Shown here: positions 27,001 through 35,361 of the stretch, piece by piece
Numbering within the stretch: position 1 is the first letter of the stretch
How the letters are laid out: the number at the start of each line of letters is the position of its first letter
NCBI GenBank assembly: GCA_947630875.1
Contig: CANRJG010000006.1
Location: 1-64,000 of the forward strand
Source: an uncultured Lachnospiraceae bacterium
GTDB lineage: Bacteria > Bacillota > Clostridia > Lachnospirales > Lachnospiraceae
DNA length: 64,000 bases
Direction of reading: 5' to 3'
Translations under genes and position numbers: made by a program
The notes under the pieces: generated by a model
Told to the model about the DNA's origin: nothing
Databases searched by the model: none
Seen by the model: the letters and a program-made list of their open reading frames with translations, nothing else

Positions 27001-27299
27001 GCCTCGGACAAAATCATAAAATCCCCCTGCGCCACGTCGCCTTCCTCCATACCTTTCCCGTAAAAGGTATAGGGCAATTCTATCCGGGTACTGGAAAATT
27101 CCTTTTTTTCCGGACGCATACGGCGATTCGTCGAAAAGACAAAGCCCCTGACATTATCTTCGCAGGCAAAGGAAAGAGAAATACTGCCCTGCAGCGTGCC
27201 GTAAGGTTCGATAAAGGCCGTTATGTATTCCGGGAGAGAAACCTCCGGATGTTCGATATGCACCTGTCCCTTCGCGAATGCGGAAATAGTCTCTTTCAC
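24042..27299 (-). CDS. DUF5717-like giant helical-repeat protein
   Basis: 1085 residues. I recall the family as DUF5717. The first 120 residues are beta-rich (GQVHIEHPEVSLPEY, GTLQGSISLSFACED, RIPYTITARYDMI). Most of the rest is alpha-helical repeat (EEAYRAFCGKRFLNTLKNDD, YSLYYVHTLLMEQNKSEAERRLAELAEQ, LLLNVFLLTGHYEDAFSFACEYG), resembling a TPR/HEAT-type solenoid, with a beta-containing end. No catalytic motif or membrane segment is evident. GTG at 27299 overlaps the radA stop (GTGA) and has AGGTGA before it; an upstream frame inside radA is not used. A scaffold role is inferred. Confidence 0.72.
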   Translation of the reverse strand: MKETISAFAKGQVHIEHPEVSLPEYITAFIEPYGTLQGSISLSFACEDNVRGFVFSTNRRMRPEKKEFSSTRIELPYTFYGKGMEEGDVAQGDFMILSEAGMYRIPYTITARYDMIVTGFGKLKNVEAFAALANSDREEAYRAFCGKRFLNTLKNDDLRFTTLYRALTRDGFSREAMEEFLTAAGVDTGGFDPSDNGTFSASSRKRTGISNQERQMEAERMICLYQLFLDFRCMKTSPKAWIVKTRAMLSEQLGTKNDAGFYSLYYVHTLLMEQNKSEAERRLAELAEQMPQILQNQRYYAYYLYLSALINGSETFIQISCEKIWKIYKRNSADPFILWILFMMEKDFLDDSLLKCDMAKTLYEKSVVSPVILMEIALLFRRQPALITELSDFNVQVLIFAARMQILSSELCGVIYRMAAHSNVFSVKVYILLTKCYEMNKDRESLQTICHYLIRNDKSDNAYFKWFALGVQEDLRIARLYDYYLYSVRENMEYPLPEKVLQYFKFNMELEYNKKSFLFANIYRFREETHIFEEYQEDMMAFVRQQLSAGRINRHLAYLYSELIGENDITAENAGVVIDLLFSYHVSELPPWAGAVIVTDPIYVSEQVFPVFDREAVVFLYSEHSCILLRDGMRKRFIKNAGKWEKWFYNEKLLAACERFCPDHPGLILKKCERLIQGNDPEWAENVWKIISDAELTRSGKDTILCHLLRHFYGEEDILSLEILLSLRRHYPEYLQTEPLLLNVFLLTGHYEDAFSFACEYGCTQIKPEKLVPMCEYVLKKKEQAYDEPLYALTKEIFLRGKYSENMLAYLIRYADGETAYLLRLREAGLSFSLEVRTLEEQILRQALFVRQVPEKICDVFWAYDQDGGYDEEIKAAFLSFLAHEAISCGRITSPALAEHIDALKRTGSLLPDVCKILWLQAFADGAVEDEETAEQILDEFEESGRFFRFCKMLPERLKQKYFYTNKAVIELRAAAGADVYCYYTFSEPSRFIRKRMTEVYEGVYAVMIPLFADETLLYYVSLETGSRKEILMSGALPADETNKSAVSRYGKVDQMIGADSYEEKNGALIDYLREERMNSKLFGL

Positions 27300-28663
27300 G
27301 ATTTCACCTGTCCCAAAATCTGTTTTAATTCTCTTACGGTATCCATGCCGTAAAGCTGCATGCCTTCCGGCGCCTTCACATTTTTCAGCGCCGCTTTCGG
27401 CATAATGCACTTCGTAAATCCCAGCTTCGCCGCCTCCGATACCCGCTGCTGCGACATACTGACCATACGGATTTCTCCGGAAAGTCCGATCTCCCCGAAA
27501 ACGGCCGTATCCGCCGGAATCTCCCGGTCATACAGGCTGCTGAGCAGCGACAGGGCCACCGCCAGATCCTGCGCCGGTTCATTGATCCGGATCCCGCCGG
27601 CCACGTTGATATAGGCGTCATACAGGGAAAAATTGACGCCCATGCGTTTTTCCAGTACGGCCATCAGCAGATTCAGCCGGTTGACGTCAAACCCCACCGC
27701 GGTCCGCCGGGGATTGCCGAAATTGCTTTTCGCGGTCAGCGCCTGCACCTCCAGCAGCATACAGCGGGTGCCTTCCATAGCACAGGAAATCACCGACCCC
27801 GACGCATCCTTACATCTGCCGCTGATCATAAACTCGGAAGGATTGGCGACTTCCTGCAGTCCCTCCTGCTTCATTTCAAATACGCCCAGTTCATTAGTGG
27901 AACCGAAACGGTTTTTGACGCCCCTGAGAATCCGGTAGGAAGCATATCTGTCTCCTTCCAGATACAGTACCGTATCCACCATATGTTCCAGAACCCGCGG
28001 GCCTGCCACAACGCCTTCTTTGGTCACATGCCCCACCAGAAAGATGGGAACATCCAGCCCCTTGGCCAGCCGCATCAGAAGGTCGGTGGCCTCTCTGACC
28101 TGGGAAATACTGCCGGGCGCGGAAGCCACTTCGCTGCTGTACATGGTCTGAATCGAATCAATCACCACCAGATCCGCCCTGACCCGGCGAATGGCTTCTT
28201 CGGCAGCTTCCAGCTGCGTTTCGCACAACAGCAGCAGATCCGCGTCTTTTCCCACTCTCTGGGCGCGCATCTTTAACTGCTCCGGGGATTCCTCCCCGGA
28301 AATATAGAGCACCTTTCTGCCCTTTGCCGCAAGTTCCTTGCAAACCTGCAGCAGCAGCGTGGATTTTCCAATGCCCGGATCTCCGCCGATCAGCACCAGG
28401 CTGCCTTTCACAATACCGCCGCCTAAGACCCGGTCCAGCTCGCCAAAGCCGGTGTTTTCCCGGGTATGATCCTGCATCTTTACTTCCGACAGCTTTGTGA
28501 CCTTTGCCGTATGCTCCGCATTCGGCGAAGCCTTGATGCTGCCGGTAATCCGTTCTTCCACAAAAGTGTTCCATGCCTTGCAGACCGGACACTGCCCCAG
28601 CCATTTTGCGGATTCATAGCCGCATTCCTGACAAAAATAAACGATTTTTTTATCCTTCGGCAT
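27296..28663 (-). CDS. radA: DNA repair protein RadA
   Basis: 455 residues. Zinc finger (CQECGYESAKWLGQCPVCKAW), Walker A GDPGIGKSTLL, RadA-specific KNRFG motif (RGVKNRFGSTNELG), and a C-terminal Lon-protease-like domain (INVAGGIRINEPAQDLAVALSLLSS) lacking protease activity. Branch-migration helicase in recombinational repair. It overlaps clpC by 14 bases and the DUF5717 gene by four, so it sits in the middle of one translational chain. clpC-radA adjacency is common in Firmicutes. Confidence 0.96.
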   Translation of the reverse strand: MPKDKKIVYFCQECGYESAKWLGQCPVCKAWNTFVEERITGSIKASPNAEHTAKVTKLSEVKMQDHTRENTGFGELDRVLGGGIVKGSLVLIGGDPGIGKSTLLLQVCKELAAKGRKVLYISGEESPEQLKMRAQRVGKDADLLLLCETQLEAAEEAIRRVRADLVVIDSIQTMYSSEVASAPGSISQVREATDLLMRLAKGLDVPIFLVGHVTKEGVVAGPRVLEHMVDTVLYLEGDRYASYRILRGVKNRFGSTNELGVFEMKQEGLQEVANPSEFMISGRCKDASGSVISCAMEGTRCMLLEVQALTAKSNFGNPRRTAVGFDVNRLNLLMAVLEKRMGVNFSLYDAYINVAGGIRINEPAQDLAVALSLLSSLYDREIPADTAVFGEIGLSGEIRMVSMSQQRVSEAAKLGFTKCIMPKAALKNVKAPEGMQLYGMDTVRELKQILGQVKS

Positions 28664-31106
28664 GGTCCTTCTCCGCTTTGTTTTTCGCTTTCAGTACAAT
28701 TTTTCCGTCTTTCGCACCGGCGGAAACGTCGTCGCCTTTCTCGATGGTACCTTGCAGAACGGCATCCGCAATCGTATCCTCCAGCATTGACACAATGGTC
28801 CGCCGCAGCGGCCGCGCGCCGTATTTTTCATCGTAACCTTTTTCAATCAGAAGCGCTTTCGCTTTTGGACTTACCGTCAGGTGAATGCCCATCTGCCGCT
28901 GGCAGCGTTCTTTCAGTTCCCGGATCATCACCTGCGCAATGCCGGAAACCTCCTCCTTTGTCAGCCGCCGGAACACCACGATCTCATCGATGCGGTTCAG
29001 AAATTCCGGCTTGAAAGAGCGTCTGACGATTTCCATGACGGACTCCTTCATTTTCTGATAATCCGCTTCAGCGTTATTGTCGGAATCAAAACCCAGATGT
29101 TTGGGGGAAACGATGGCCCCTGCCCCCGCATTGGAGGTCATGATAATAATGGTATTCTTAAACTGCACCGTTTTTCCGTGGGCATCTGTCACAATGCCGT
29201 CGTCTAAAATCTGCAGCAGCAAATGGAAAATATCCGGATGCGCCTTTTCGATCTCGTCAAACAGAATGACAGAATAGGGATTGCGGCGCACTTTTTCGGT
29301 CAGCTGCCCGCTTTCCTCATAACCCACATATCCGGGCGGCGCCCCGATCAGCTTTGAAATGCTGTGTTTTTCCATATATTCCGACATATCCACCCGAATC
29401 AGCGCGTCCTCGTTTCCGAAGAGCGCCTCGGTCAGTGCCTTTGTCAGCTCGGTTTTGCCCACGCCTGTCGGCCCCAGAAACAGGAAAGATCCAATGGGGC
29501 GCTGGGGACTTTTCAGTCCCACCCGTCCCCGTCTGACAGCTTTCGAAACCAGTGATACAGCCTCTTTCTGGCCGATAATCCGTTTCGCGAGGATACTTTC
29601 CAGACGGAGCAGCCGCCGGCTCTCATCCTGTTCCAGTTCCTGTACCGGGATGCCGGTCCATTTGGTAACAATATCCGCAATCTCTTTTTCCGTAACTGTA
29701 ATGTTCCTGGCGCTTCCCCCACGATTTTTCAGGCGGTTCAGCTTCTTTTCCGCCTGCTCGTGTTCCTGCCAGAGCGCGGACGCCCTGCTGAAATCCGAGG
29801 AACAAATCGCTTCTTCCTGCTGTTTTTCCAGTGATTCCAGCTGTGCCATGATCTTTACGATTTCTCCTGATCCGGCAGCATCGTTCAACCTGGCCTTCGC
29901 CATGGCTTCATCCATTACGTCGATTGCCTTATCCGGCAGAAAACGATCGCTGATGAAGCGCTTCGACAGACGAACCGCCGCTTCTATGGCGCCGTCTGTA
30001 ATGCAGATATTGTGAAAACTCTCATATTTTTCCTTCAGACCTTCCAGAATCCGGACGCACTCCTCTTCCGGCGGTTCTTCCACTCTGACCGGCTGGAATC
30101 TGCGTTCCAGCGCCGCATCCTTTTCGATATGCTTCCGGTATTCCTCCATGGTGGTTGCGCCGATGATCTGAATCCGGCCTCTGGAAAGAGACGGCTTTAA
30201 GATCCCGGCCGCATCAAGGGAACCTTCCGCGCCGCCGGCGCCGATAATCGTATGAATTTCGTCAATAAACAAAATCACGTCTCCGGACTCCTCGATCTCA
30301 CTGATCACGCCCTTGATCCGTTCTTCAAATTCACCTCTGTATTTGCTGCCCGCCACCATGCCGGAAAGATCCAGCGAAAGAATCCGTTTTTCCTTCAGAC
30401 TTTGGGAAATATTGCCTGAGGCGATACGCTGGGCCAGCAGTTCCACAATGGCGGTCTTGCCGACGCCGGGATCCCCCACCAGGCAGGGGTTGTTTTTGGT
30501 TTTCCGGTTCAGCGTCTGTACGAGGCGCATCAGTTCTTCTTCCCGGCCGATCACCGGATCCAGCCTGCCTTCCGCCGCCGCCTTTGTCAAATCCCGGGAA
30601 TATTTTTCCAGCGCGGAGGGTTTCCCTTTGTTCTTTGCTTTTGGCTGTATAAACTCATCCTTCTGCAAATGCTCCGATTCGCCCATAATGACCAACGCTG
30701 CCACATAAGCTTTCTGCAGCGAGATACCGATGCTGCTTAAAAACTGTGCGCCGGTATTCATCTGATCTTTCAGAAGCGCCAGAAACAAATGTCCTGTTCC
30801 CACCTTGTCATAGCCAAGCACCCTGGCTTCTTCCGCCGCTTTTGACAGAATCTCCTCGTATTTTGGCGTCGGTCTGGGCTTCTGGGTTCCTTCCGGAATG
30901 GTCTGAAACAGACTGTCCATCGCCCCGCGGAAACTATCGTTGTCCAGTCCCGCAGCACTCAGTACCCGGTAAGCAACCGTATTCCGGTTAAAATACAGCG
31001 CAGCCACCAGATGGCCGGTGCCGATATGCATATGATGGTGATGCGCAGCCTCCCGTGCCGCGTAACGCAGCACCTGTCTGGCAAGATCTGTATATGTTAT
31101 ATCCAC
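28650..31106 (-). CDS. clpC: ATP-dependent Clp protease ATPase subunit ClpC
   Basis: 818 residues. Two Clp_N repeats (1-145), first AAA+ domain (GDPGVGKTAIVE; DVILFIDEIHTIIGAG), a middle domain with UVR-like EEAICSSDFSRASALWQEHEQAEKKL, second AAA+ domain (GPTGVGKTELTK; VILFDEIEKAHPD), and the ClpP-docking loop LGF in PKHLGFDSD. Unfoldase that feeds ClpP. GTG start at 31106 with AAGGAAG nine bases upstream. Usually ctsR-mcsA-mcsB precede clpC; here a GntR gene does, five bases before it. The natural HHHHMH near residue 22 is part of Clp_N. Confidence 0.96.
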   Translation of the reverse strand: MDITYTDLARQVLRYAAREAAHHHHMHIGTGHLVAALYFNRNTVAYRVLSAAGLDNDSFRGAMDSLFQTIPEGTQKPRPTPKYEEILSKAAEEARVLGYDKVGTGHLFLALLKDQMNTGAQFLSSIGISLQKAYVAALVIMGESEHLQKDEFIQPKAKNKGKPSALEKYSRDLTKAAAEGRLDPVIGREEELMRLVQTLNRKTKNNPCLVGDPGVGKTAIVELLAQRIASGNISQSLKEKRILSLDLSGMVAGSKYRGEFEERIKGVISEIEESGDVILFIDEIHTIIGAGGAEGSLDAAGILKPSLSRGRIQIIGATTMEEYRKHIEKDAALERRFQPVRVEEPPEEECVRILEGLKEKYESFHNICITDGAIEAAVRLSKRFISDRFLPDKAIDVMDEAMAKARLNDAAGSGEIVKIMAQLESLEKQQEEAICSSDFSRASALWQEHEQAEKKLNRLKNRGGSARNITVTEKEIADIVTKWTGIPVQELEQDESRRLLRLESILAKRIIGQKEAVSLVSKAVRRGRVGLKSPQRPIGSFLFLGPTGVGKTELTKALTEALFGNEDALIRVDMSEYMEKHSISKLIGAPPGYVGYEESGQLTEKVRRNPYSVILFDEIEKAHPDIFHLLLQILDDGIVTDAHGKTVQFKNTIIIMTSNAGAGAIVSPKHLGFDSDNNAEADYQKMKESVMEIVRRSFKPEFLNRIDEIVVFRRLTKEEVSGIAQVMIRELKERCQRQMGIHLTVSPKAKALLIEKGYDEKYGARPLRRTIVSMLEDTIADAVLQGTIEKGDDVSAGAKDGKIVLKAKNKAEKDHAEG

Positions 31107-31111
31107 TGAGA

Positions 31112-31498
31112 TTATCTTCCTTTCACTTTTTCATAGTCGCTGTAGATTTCGTCAATCAGCATATGCACCTCCGGCGCCTCAATGTTCTTGCATCTGCCCC
31201 AGGCCAGAATCACCTTCAGATCCTCCCGCATCTGATTCAGCGCTTCCAGCTTATCATCGTTCAAAGCAATCACCGCGCCTCTTCTGCGGTCCAGTCGTAT
31301 GAATCCCTCCTGTCTAAGCAGCGCATAGGCCTTGTTTACCGTATGCATATTAATCCCGATTTCGTCTGCAAGCGCGCGCACACTCGGCAGCGACTGTCCA
31401 TCCGTCAGTTTTTTCATCGCAATCCCCATAATAATCTGATTGCGCAGCTGCATATACAGTGCTTCCTCACTGTCAAAATCGATCTCTATGCAAAACAA
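31112..31498 (-). CDS. GntR-family regulator, YtrA type
   Basis: 128 residues. N-terminal winged helix of GntR type (YMQLRNQIIMGIAMKKLTDGQSLPSVRALADEIGINMHTVNKAYALLRQEGFI) and a short C-terminal helical dimerisation part of about 45 residues, the YtrA layout. Start is TTG at 31498 with GGAGG seven bases upstream. It is first in the clpC-radA-DUF5717-DUF5716-TPR operon and its promoter contains a perfect palindrome, so autoregulation and control of the whole operon are likely. The effector is unknown. Confidence 0.9.
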   Translation of the reverse strand: MFCIEIDFDSEEALYMQLRNQIIMGIAMKKLTDGQSLPSVRALADEIGINMHTVNKAYALLRQEGFIRLDRRRGAVIALNDDKLEALNQMREDLKVILAWGRCKNIEAPEVHMLIDEIYSDYEKVKGR

Positions 31499-31518
31499 AA
31501 TAACTCCTCCATTCTGTT

Positions 31519-31557
31519 TGTTATACCTATTGTATAACAGACAGGCTTATCCGTCAA
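31519..31557 (-). promoter_or_regulatory. Promoter and palindromic operator of the GntR-clpC operon
   Basis: Minus-strand -35 TTGACG (complement of 31552-31557), 17-base spacer, -10 TACAAT (complement of 31529-31534). The palindrome TGTTATAC-N5-GTATAACA occupies 31519-31539 and contains the -10. A YtrA-type GntR bound there would block RNA polymerase. The RBS GGAGGAG and TTG start follow. Confidence 0.85.
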
Positions 31558-31571
31558 GCGTCACCGTTGAA

Positions 31572-31614
31572 ACGAAAAACAATACCCGTCAAATCCATAG
31601 TTTGGCGGGTGTTG
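31572..31614 (-). terminator. Terminator of the surface-protein gene
   Basis: Arms 31580-31593 (caatacccgtcaaa) and 31601-31614 (tttggcgggtgttg) pair with two G-U pairs; on the minus strand TTTTTCGTTT follows. It ends the 31620-32711 gene six bases after its stop and insulates the clpC operon promoter. Confidence 0.88.
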
Positions 31615-31619
31615 CTGCA

Positions 31620-32711
31620 TTAATCGGGCCGCTGCATATTCTGCGACTCATTCTTCTCAGGTTTTTCCTCATGACGCTGCCGCATCGCAGCATTTCTTTC
31701 ATCTGCTCTTTTTTTCATCAGCGCTTCGCGGCTTTCCTTTCGTCTTTCCTCCATAAATTGCGCTCTGGACTTCTTTTCCATTCTGGAATAAACCACGTTA
31801 AATACAATAATAATCACCACCAGAACGGCAAATACCCCGATCATCAGGCCCGTCAGCTTTTCAAACACCGTGGTGCCTTCACTGCTTTCCTCCGCCGCGT
31901 CTTCCTGCGGCTGCGCGTCTTCCGCCGCCGTTTGTTTTACCTTTACGTTATCCAGCATCAGCAGACGCTGAAAAGTTCCTTCCTTCTCATCATACAGATA
32001 CCAGGCAGCGTCTTCCGCTTTTTCCGTATAGCCATACAGCGCATAATAATCCTCCAGGCTGGCGCCGTAATCCGTCTTTTCCTGCATTTTTTCATGCAGG
32101 GTCCAGGCCTTGCAGCTGGTACCGTTGATATTTGCCGTGGTTTCGATGAAACAGGAAGGCACTTCCTCCGGCTCCGTCAGATGCAGTGTCATGGAAACAT
32201 TGGCCCGGATATACATGTCCGTTCCGTCGGCGCCTGCCGTGTCTGTCTCGTTCGTCTGCGTATTGCCCCCCGTATTTGCCGTGATTTTCACTGTAACCTC
32301 TTCCGCACTGGAATCCACCACGTTTTTCTTCGTATCCTGCACCCATTTGTCACTGATGGAAAAAATGGCGGAACCGGATTTGATCGCCTTGAAAGTGGCC
32401 GTCCATTCCTGTCCGAAGCTGTTGGCGGAAAAATCCCCGCGGAAGCGTACCGTGCCTGCCGAGGCATCATGCTCGCCATCCTCCGCATCCGCAAATTCAA
32501 AATACGATTTGTCGTATACCAGGAACACGTCGCTGTCCTGCAGCGCTTCCTCCGCCTGCAGGCGAACCTTCACTTCAATCGTATCTCCTGCCCTGCAGCT
32601 TTCCGGGGTTTCAATTTCAAATACCGCCTTCGCGGATACCACAGACGTCAGCAGCAGCATCATGGCCGCAGCAATCAGGCACAGCAGACCTCTTTTGCAT
32701 CCATTCATCAT
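31620..32711 (-). CDS. Membrane-anchored surface protein with cohesin-like domain
   Basis: 363 residues. Signal peptide (CKRGLLCLIAAAMMLLLTSVVSAKA), a beta-sandwich of about 120 residues (FEIETPESCRAGDTIEVKVRLQAEEAL, DVFLVYDKSYFEFAD, WTATFKAIKSGSAIFSISD) like cohesin or Big-type modules, a Thr/Asn-rich link, a second extracellular region, an acidic stretch (EDAQPQEDAAEESSEG), one transmembrane helix (TGLMIGVFAVLVVIIIVFNVVYS) and a long basic-acidic cytoplasmic tail (MEKKSRAQFMEERRKESRE). GGGAG precedes the first ATG. Binding partner unknown. Dockerin proteins are not seen in the window. Confidence 0.72.
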   Translation of the reverse strand: MMNGCKRGLLCLIAAAMMLLLTSVVSAKAVFEIETPESCRAGDTIEVKVRLQAEEALQDSDVFLVYDKSYFEFADAEDGEHDASAGTVRFRGDFSANSFGQEWTATFKAIKSGSAIFSISDKWVQDTKKNVVDSSAEEVTVKITANTGGNTQTNETDTAGADGTDMYIRANVSMTLHLTEPEEVPSCFIETTANINGTSCKAWTLHEKMQEKTDYGASLEDYYALYGYTEKAEDAAWYLYDEKEGTFQRLLMLDNVKVKQTAAEDAQPQEDAAEESSEGTTVFEKLTGLMIGVFAVLVVIIIVFNVVYSRMEKKSRAQFMEERRKESREALMKKRADERNAAMRQRHEEKPEKNESQNMQRPD

Positions 32712-32727
32712 TTGTCTTCTCCCTTTG

Positions 32728-34767
32728 TTATATCAGTGGCTGGTTTAATATCTCCGTCCCCGGCAGTACAAACCGGCCGCCGTAAATCACCGGAATACAG
32801 CTTCCGTCTTCTCTGATTCCGGTGATGCTGTCCAGTTCGTCATAGGGAATCGTAATGTCCATATGACAGCCGAAGTATGCTTTGCCCGGATCCTGCCTGC
32901 GCAGAATGGACACCGCATTATCCTTCGCAATCATTTCCTTTCCGTTGGGCCCGATCACCTTCTGGTCTTCCTCATGGCTGTAACAGGTGTCGCCCACGGC
33001 AAAATGCGGTCCGGTCTTTTCCGCAATCAGGATCGGATATCTGGCCGAAATTCCGTACCTTTTTCCAAGGGCGTAGGCCGTGGTATTGGTACCGATGGCA
33101 AATTCTCCCATGGGCAGCCGCTCATGATGGGAAAATGCATGTTCCAGCACATAGGCCCTGCCGTCTTCCGGGTCTGCAAAATTGCCGCAGCCATAACCTG
33201 CGACTCTGCCGTCCTCAAAACGGATCTCCAGATCCTGATACAGCAGCCCGTCCAGATAGGCGGTTCCCACAAAAAGCGTGCCTTCGGTGCCTTCCAGCAC
33301 CGGCGTGGTAAATATTTCTCCCACCGGAATATTGACATCCGCAACGCAGTTTTCAAACAGGGTCTGGGTCTCGGGATGTTCCGCCCGGGCCAGCCGGACG
33401 GTCAGATCGGTCCGGTTGGGGGCTTTCCCGCGAATTTTCACGCAGACGCAGCCGTCCAGCGCATCGATCATACGCTGCTGCACGGTCTCATACAGACCGG
33501 AATCCAGCGTATTGATCCGGCAGATGGCCTGAAACAGCGTGTCATAATCCTCCGATGCTTCCGGCAGCGGCAGCGCCATAATCGTAAAACTGCGGTTTTC
33601 TCCTTCCGTACATTGATTTACTATATCCAGCTTTTTCGTGGTGTATGCAAGGAAAACGCCGCGCTGTTTTTCATCAAACGTAATGGCGTCCCGACAGACC
33701 CCGGGAGAAACCGCCGCTTCCCCGAAGGTTTCCAGACACACCGGACCGCCGTAAGCTTTTGCTTCGTCTTTATATGCGGCGAAGGCGTTCCGGATGCTGT
33801 CCAAAGCCCTTGCCGCCAGCGGTTTATCCAGAATCAGCGCCAGATCGGAAGCGTGGTCGCATAAATATTGCCGGTTGGCCGGCGTACTTTCATATCCGGC
33901 GCCGCCGTCCGTACACAGTCCGCCTTTACGGAATACGGAAAAGGAAAATCCCTCCGCCGCCAGCCGTTCCATGGCGCAGCGCACGATCCGTTCTGTGCCG
34001 ATGTGATACCGCATATTCGCGATGTGTTTGCCGGAACGGTCTTTGCCGCCTTTTTCAAAGCTCACCAGAAAGCCTTCCGTGTATACCGCCGCAATCCGGC
34101 GTACCGTTTCTTCCGGAAGGGCCCAAATATAAGCCGCCATGCGCAGTTCCTGCGCCGTCACATATTCGCCGTAAGCATAAAGATACCGCAAGTCCGCGCC
34201 GTCTGCCTTTTCAATCACCCGCAGCGCAAAGGTATCCGAGGTATCCACAATGGCAGCCGTCCGCCTGCCGATCAATAAATCACTGTAATCATAAAAAAAG
34301 GCGTAGAGAATGCCGCGGATTTCCTTCAGCGGCGGCGACGCCTCGCCTTCAAACAGACAGGCGATCTGCACGAAAAGTTCAGAAAAAATCAGCAGTTCCT
34401 CTTCCTTCTTTTCAAAGGCAAAGGGAATTGCCGCCCGCAGCTGCGCGTACAGCATGGAAAAATAAGGCCCGTAGTCCCGGCCGTAACCCCTCGCGGCACA
34501 GGAAGGATTCCCATTGCTTTCGCCGTAATGCGCTGGTTCGATATCCCCGTACAGGGCCTGATTGATCTGCTGCAGTTCTTCCATGGAAGCGGCTGCAATG
34601 TCCGCTTCTGTCCTGTCATATAAACGGTGCAGCAGCAGCAGAAATTCCGCTGTTTTCATAAAATAATCCCGAAACGGCTGCGCCGCCTTATTTTCTTCGC
34701 CTGCCAGCGCCTGCAGCTTTTCCCGCACCAGGGTCAGACGTTCTTCCATCCAGGCTTCCTGTTCCAT
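32728..34767 (-). CDS. M29-type aminopeptidase with N-terminal extension
   Basis: 679 residues, against about 410 for standard AmpS/AmpT metallo-aminopeptidases (family M29). The family core is in the C-terminal 400: FTTPVLEGTEGTLFVGTA, LEHAFSHHERLPMGEFAIGTNTTAY, the metal-site stretch LIAEKTGPHFAVGDTCYSHEED and MDITI. These Glu, His and Asp residues are the expected metal ligands. The N-terminal 270 residues are helical and unrecognised. Probably cytoplasmic and metal dependent. It lies 16 bases upstream of the surface-protein gene. Confidence 0.82.
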   Translation of the reverse strand: MEQEAWMEERLTLVREKLQALAGEENKAAQPFRDYFMKTAEFLLLLHRLYDRTEADIAAASMEELQQINQALYGDIEPAHYGESNGNPSCAARGYGRDYGPYFSMLYAQLRAAIPFAFEKKEEELLIFSELFVQIACLFEGEASPPLKEIRGILYAFFYDYSDLLIGRRTAAIVDTSDTFALRVIEKADGADLRYLYAYGEYVTAQELRMAAYIWALPEETVRRIAAVYTEGFLVSFEKGGKDRSGKHIANMRYHIGTERIVRCAMERLAAEGFSFSVFRKGGLCTDGGAGYESTPANRQYLCDHASDLALILDKPLAARALDSIRNAFAAYKDEAKAYGGPVCLETFGEAAVSPGVCRDAITFDEKQRGVFLAYTTKKLDIVNQCTEGENRSFTIMALPLPEASEDYDTLFQAICRINTLDSGLYETVQQRMIDALDGCVCVKIRGKAPNRTDLTVRLARAEHPETQTLFENCVADVNIPVGEIFTTPVLEGTEGTLFVGTAYLDGLLYQDLEIRFEDGRVAGYGCGNFADPEDGRAYVLEHAFSHHERLPMGEFAIGTNTTAYALGKRYGISARYPILIAEKTGPHFAVGDTCYSHEEDQKVIGPNGKEMIAKDNAVSILRRQDPGKAYFGCHMDITIPYDELDSITGIREDGSCIPVIYGGRFVLPGTEILNQPLI

Positions 34768-34795
34768 CCCTTTTGTCTCCCTTCAGGATCTGCCG

Positions 34796-35251
34796 TTAAA
34801 ACACTTTTCCTGCAATGCCGTGAAACGCTCTGTAAGCGCCGTAGCCCAGCAGACCGCCGGCGGTGTTTAAAATCAGGTCGTCCACGTCAAAGCTTCCCAC
34901 ATGGGAAAACAGCTGTACCACTTCAATCATCAGACTCAGTTCCAGCGCCAGCAGAAAAATCATCCCCGCTCTGCGCTCCTTCGGACTGATCATCGGCAGC
35001 AGAAATCCGAAAGGAATAAACGCTACGATATTTCCCGCCAGATTGAGAATCACGGAAGGAATCCCGATCATGGCACGGTACTCGATATAACGCCGGATTT
35101 CCTGAAACGGAACCAGATTATAGCAAAATTCCTCCGCAGGTTCCGTCCGGCCGTACTCCTCCGCAAAAAACACAAAATAGATCAGCGCGATCAGATATAT
35201 CAAAAATAAAATCACCAGAAATATATTTGTTCCGGATTTTTTCCTCGCCAT
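34796..35251 (-). CDS. VanZ-family membrane protein
   Basis: 151 residues with four hydrophobic segments (FLVILFLIYLIALIYFVFFA; VILNLAGNIVAFIPFGFLLPMI; AGMIFLLALELSLMIEVVQLF; ILNTAGGLLGYGAYRAF). The NLAGNIVAFIPFGF, SLMIEVVQLF and FDVDDLILNTAGGLLGY motifs define VanZ-like proteins. VanZ raises teicoplanin resistance in enterococci, but most homologues are of unknown function. It lies 28 bases before the M29 gene. Confidence 0.88.
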   Translation of the reverse strand: MARKKSGTNIFLVILFLIYLIALIYFVFFAEEYGRTEPAEEFCYNLVPFQEIRRYIEYRAMIGIPSVILNLAGNIVAFIPFGFLLPMISPKERRAGMIFLLALELSLMIEVVQLFSHVGSFDVDDLILNTAGGLLGYGAYRAFHGIAGKVF

Positions 35252-35361
35252 TTTTTCTCCATTCTCAAAAGACTATAATTATATATATATTAGCAAGTAT
35301 TTGTCCGGCTTGCAATCCAAATTTACGGCTTTTTGCGGTTCCTTTGCCCGGCAATTTATTC

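Noticed and set aside
28650..31106. His-rich HHHHMH stretch in ClpC suggesting a metal site or tag
   Set aside because: It falls in the first Clp_N repeat and replaces part of a normal helix. Six residues alone do not support a function.
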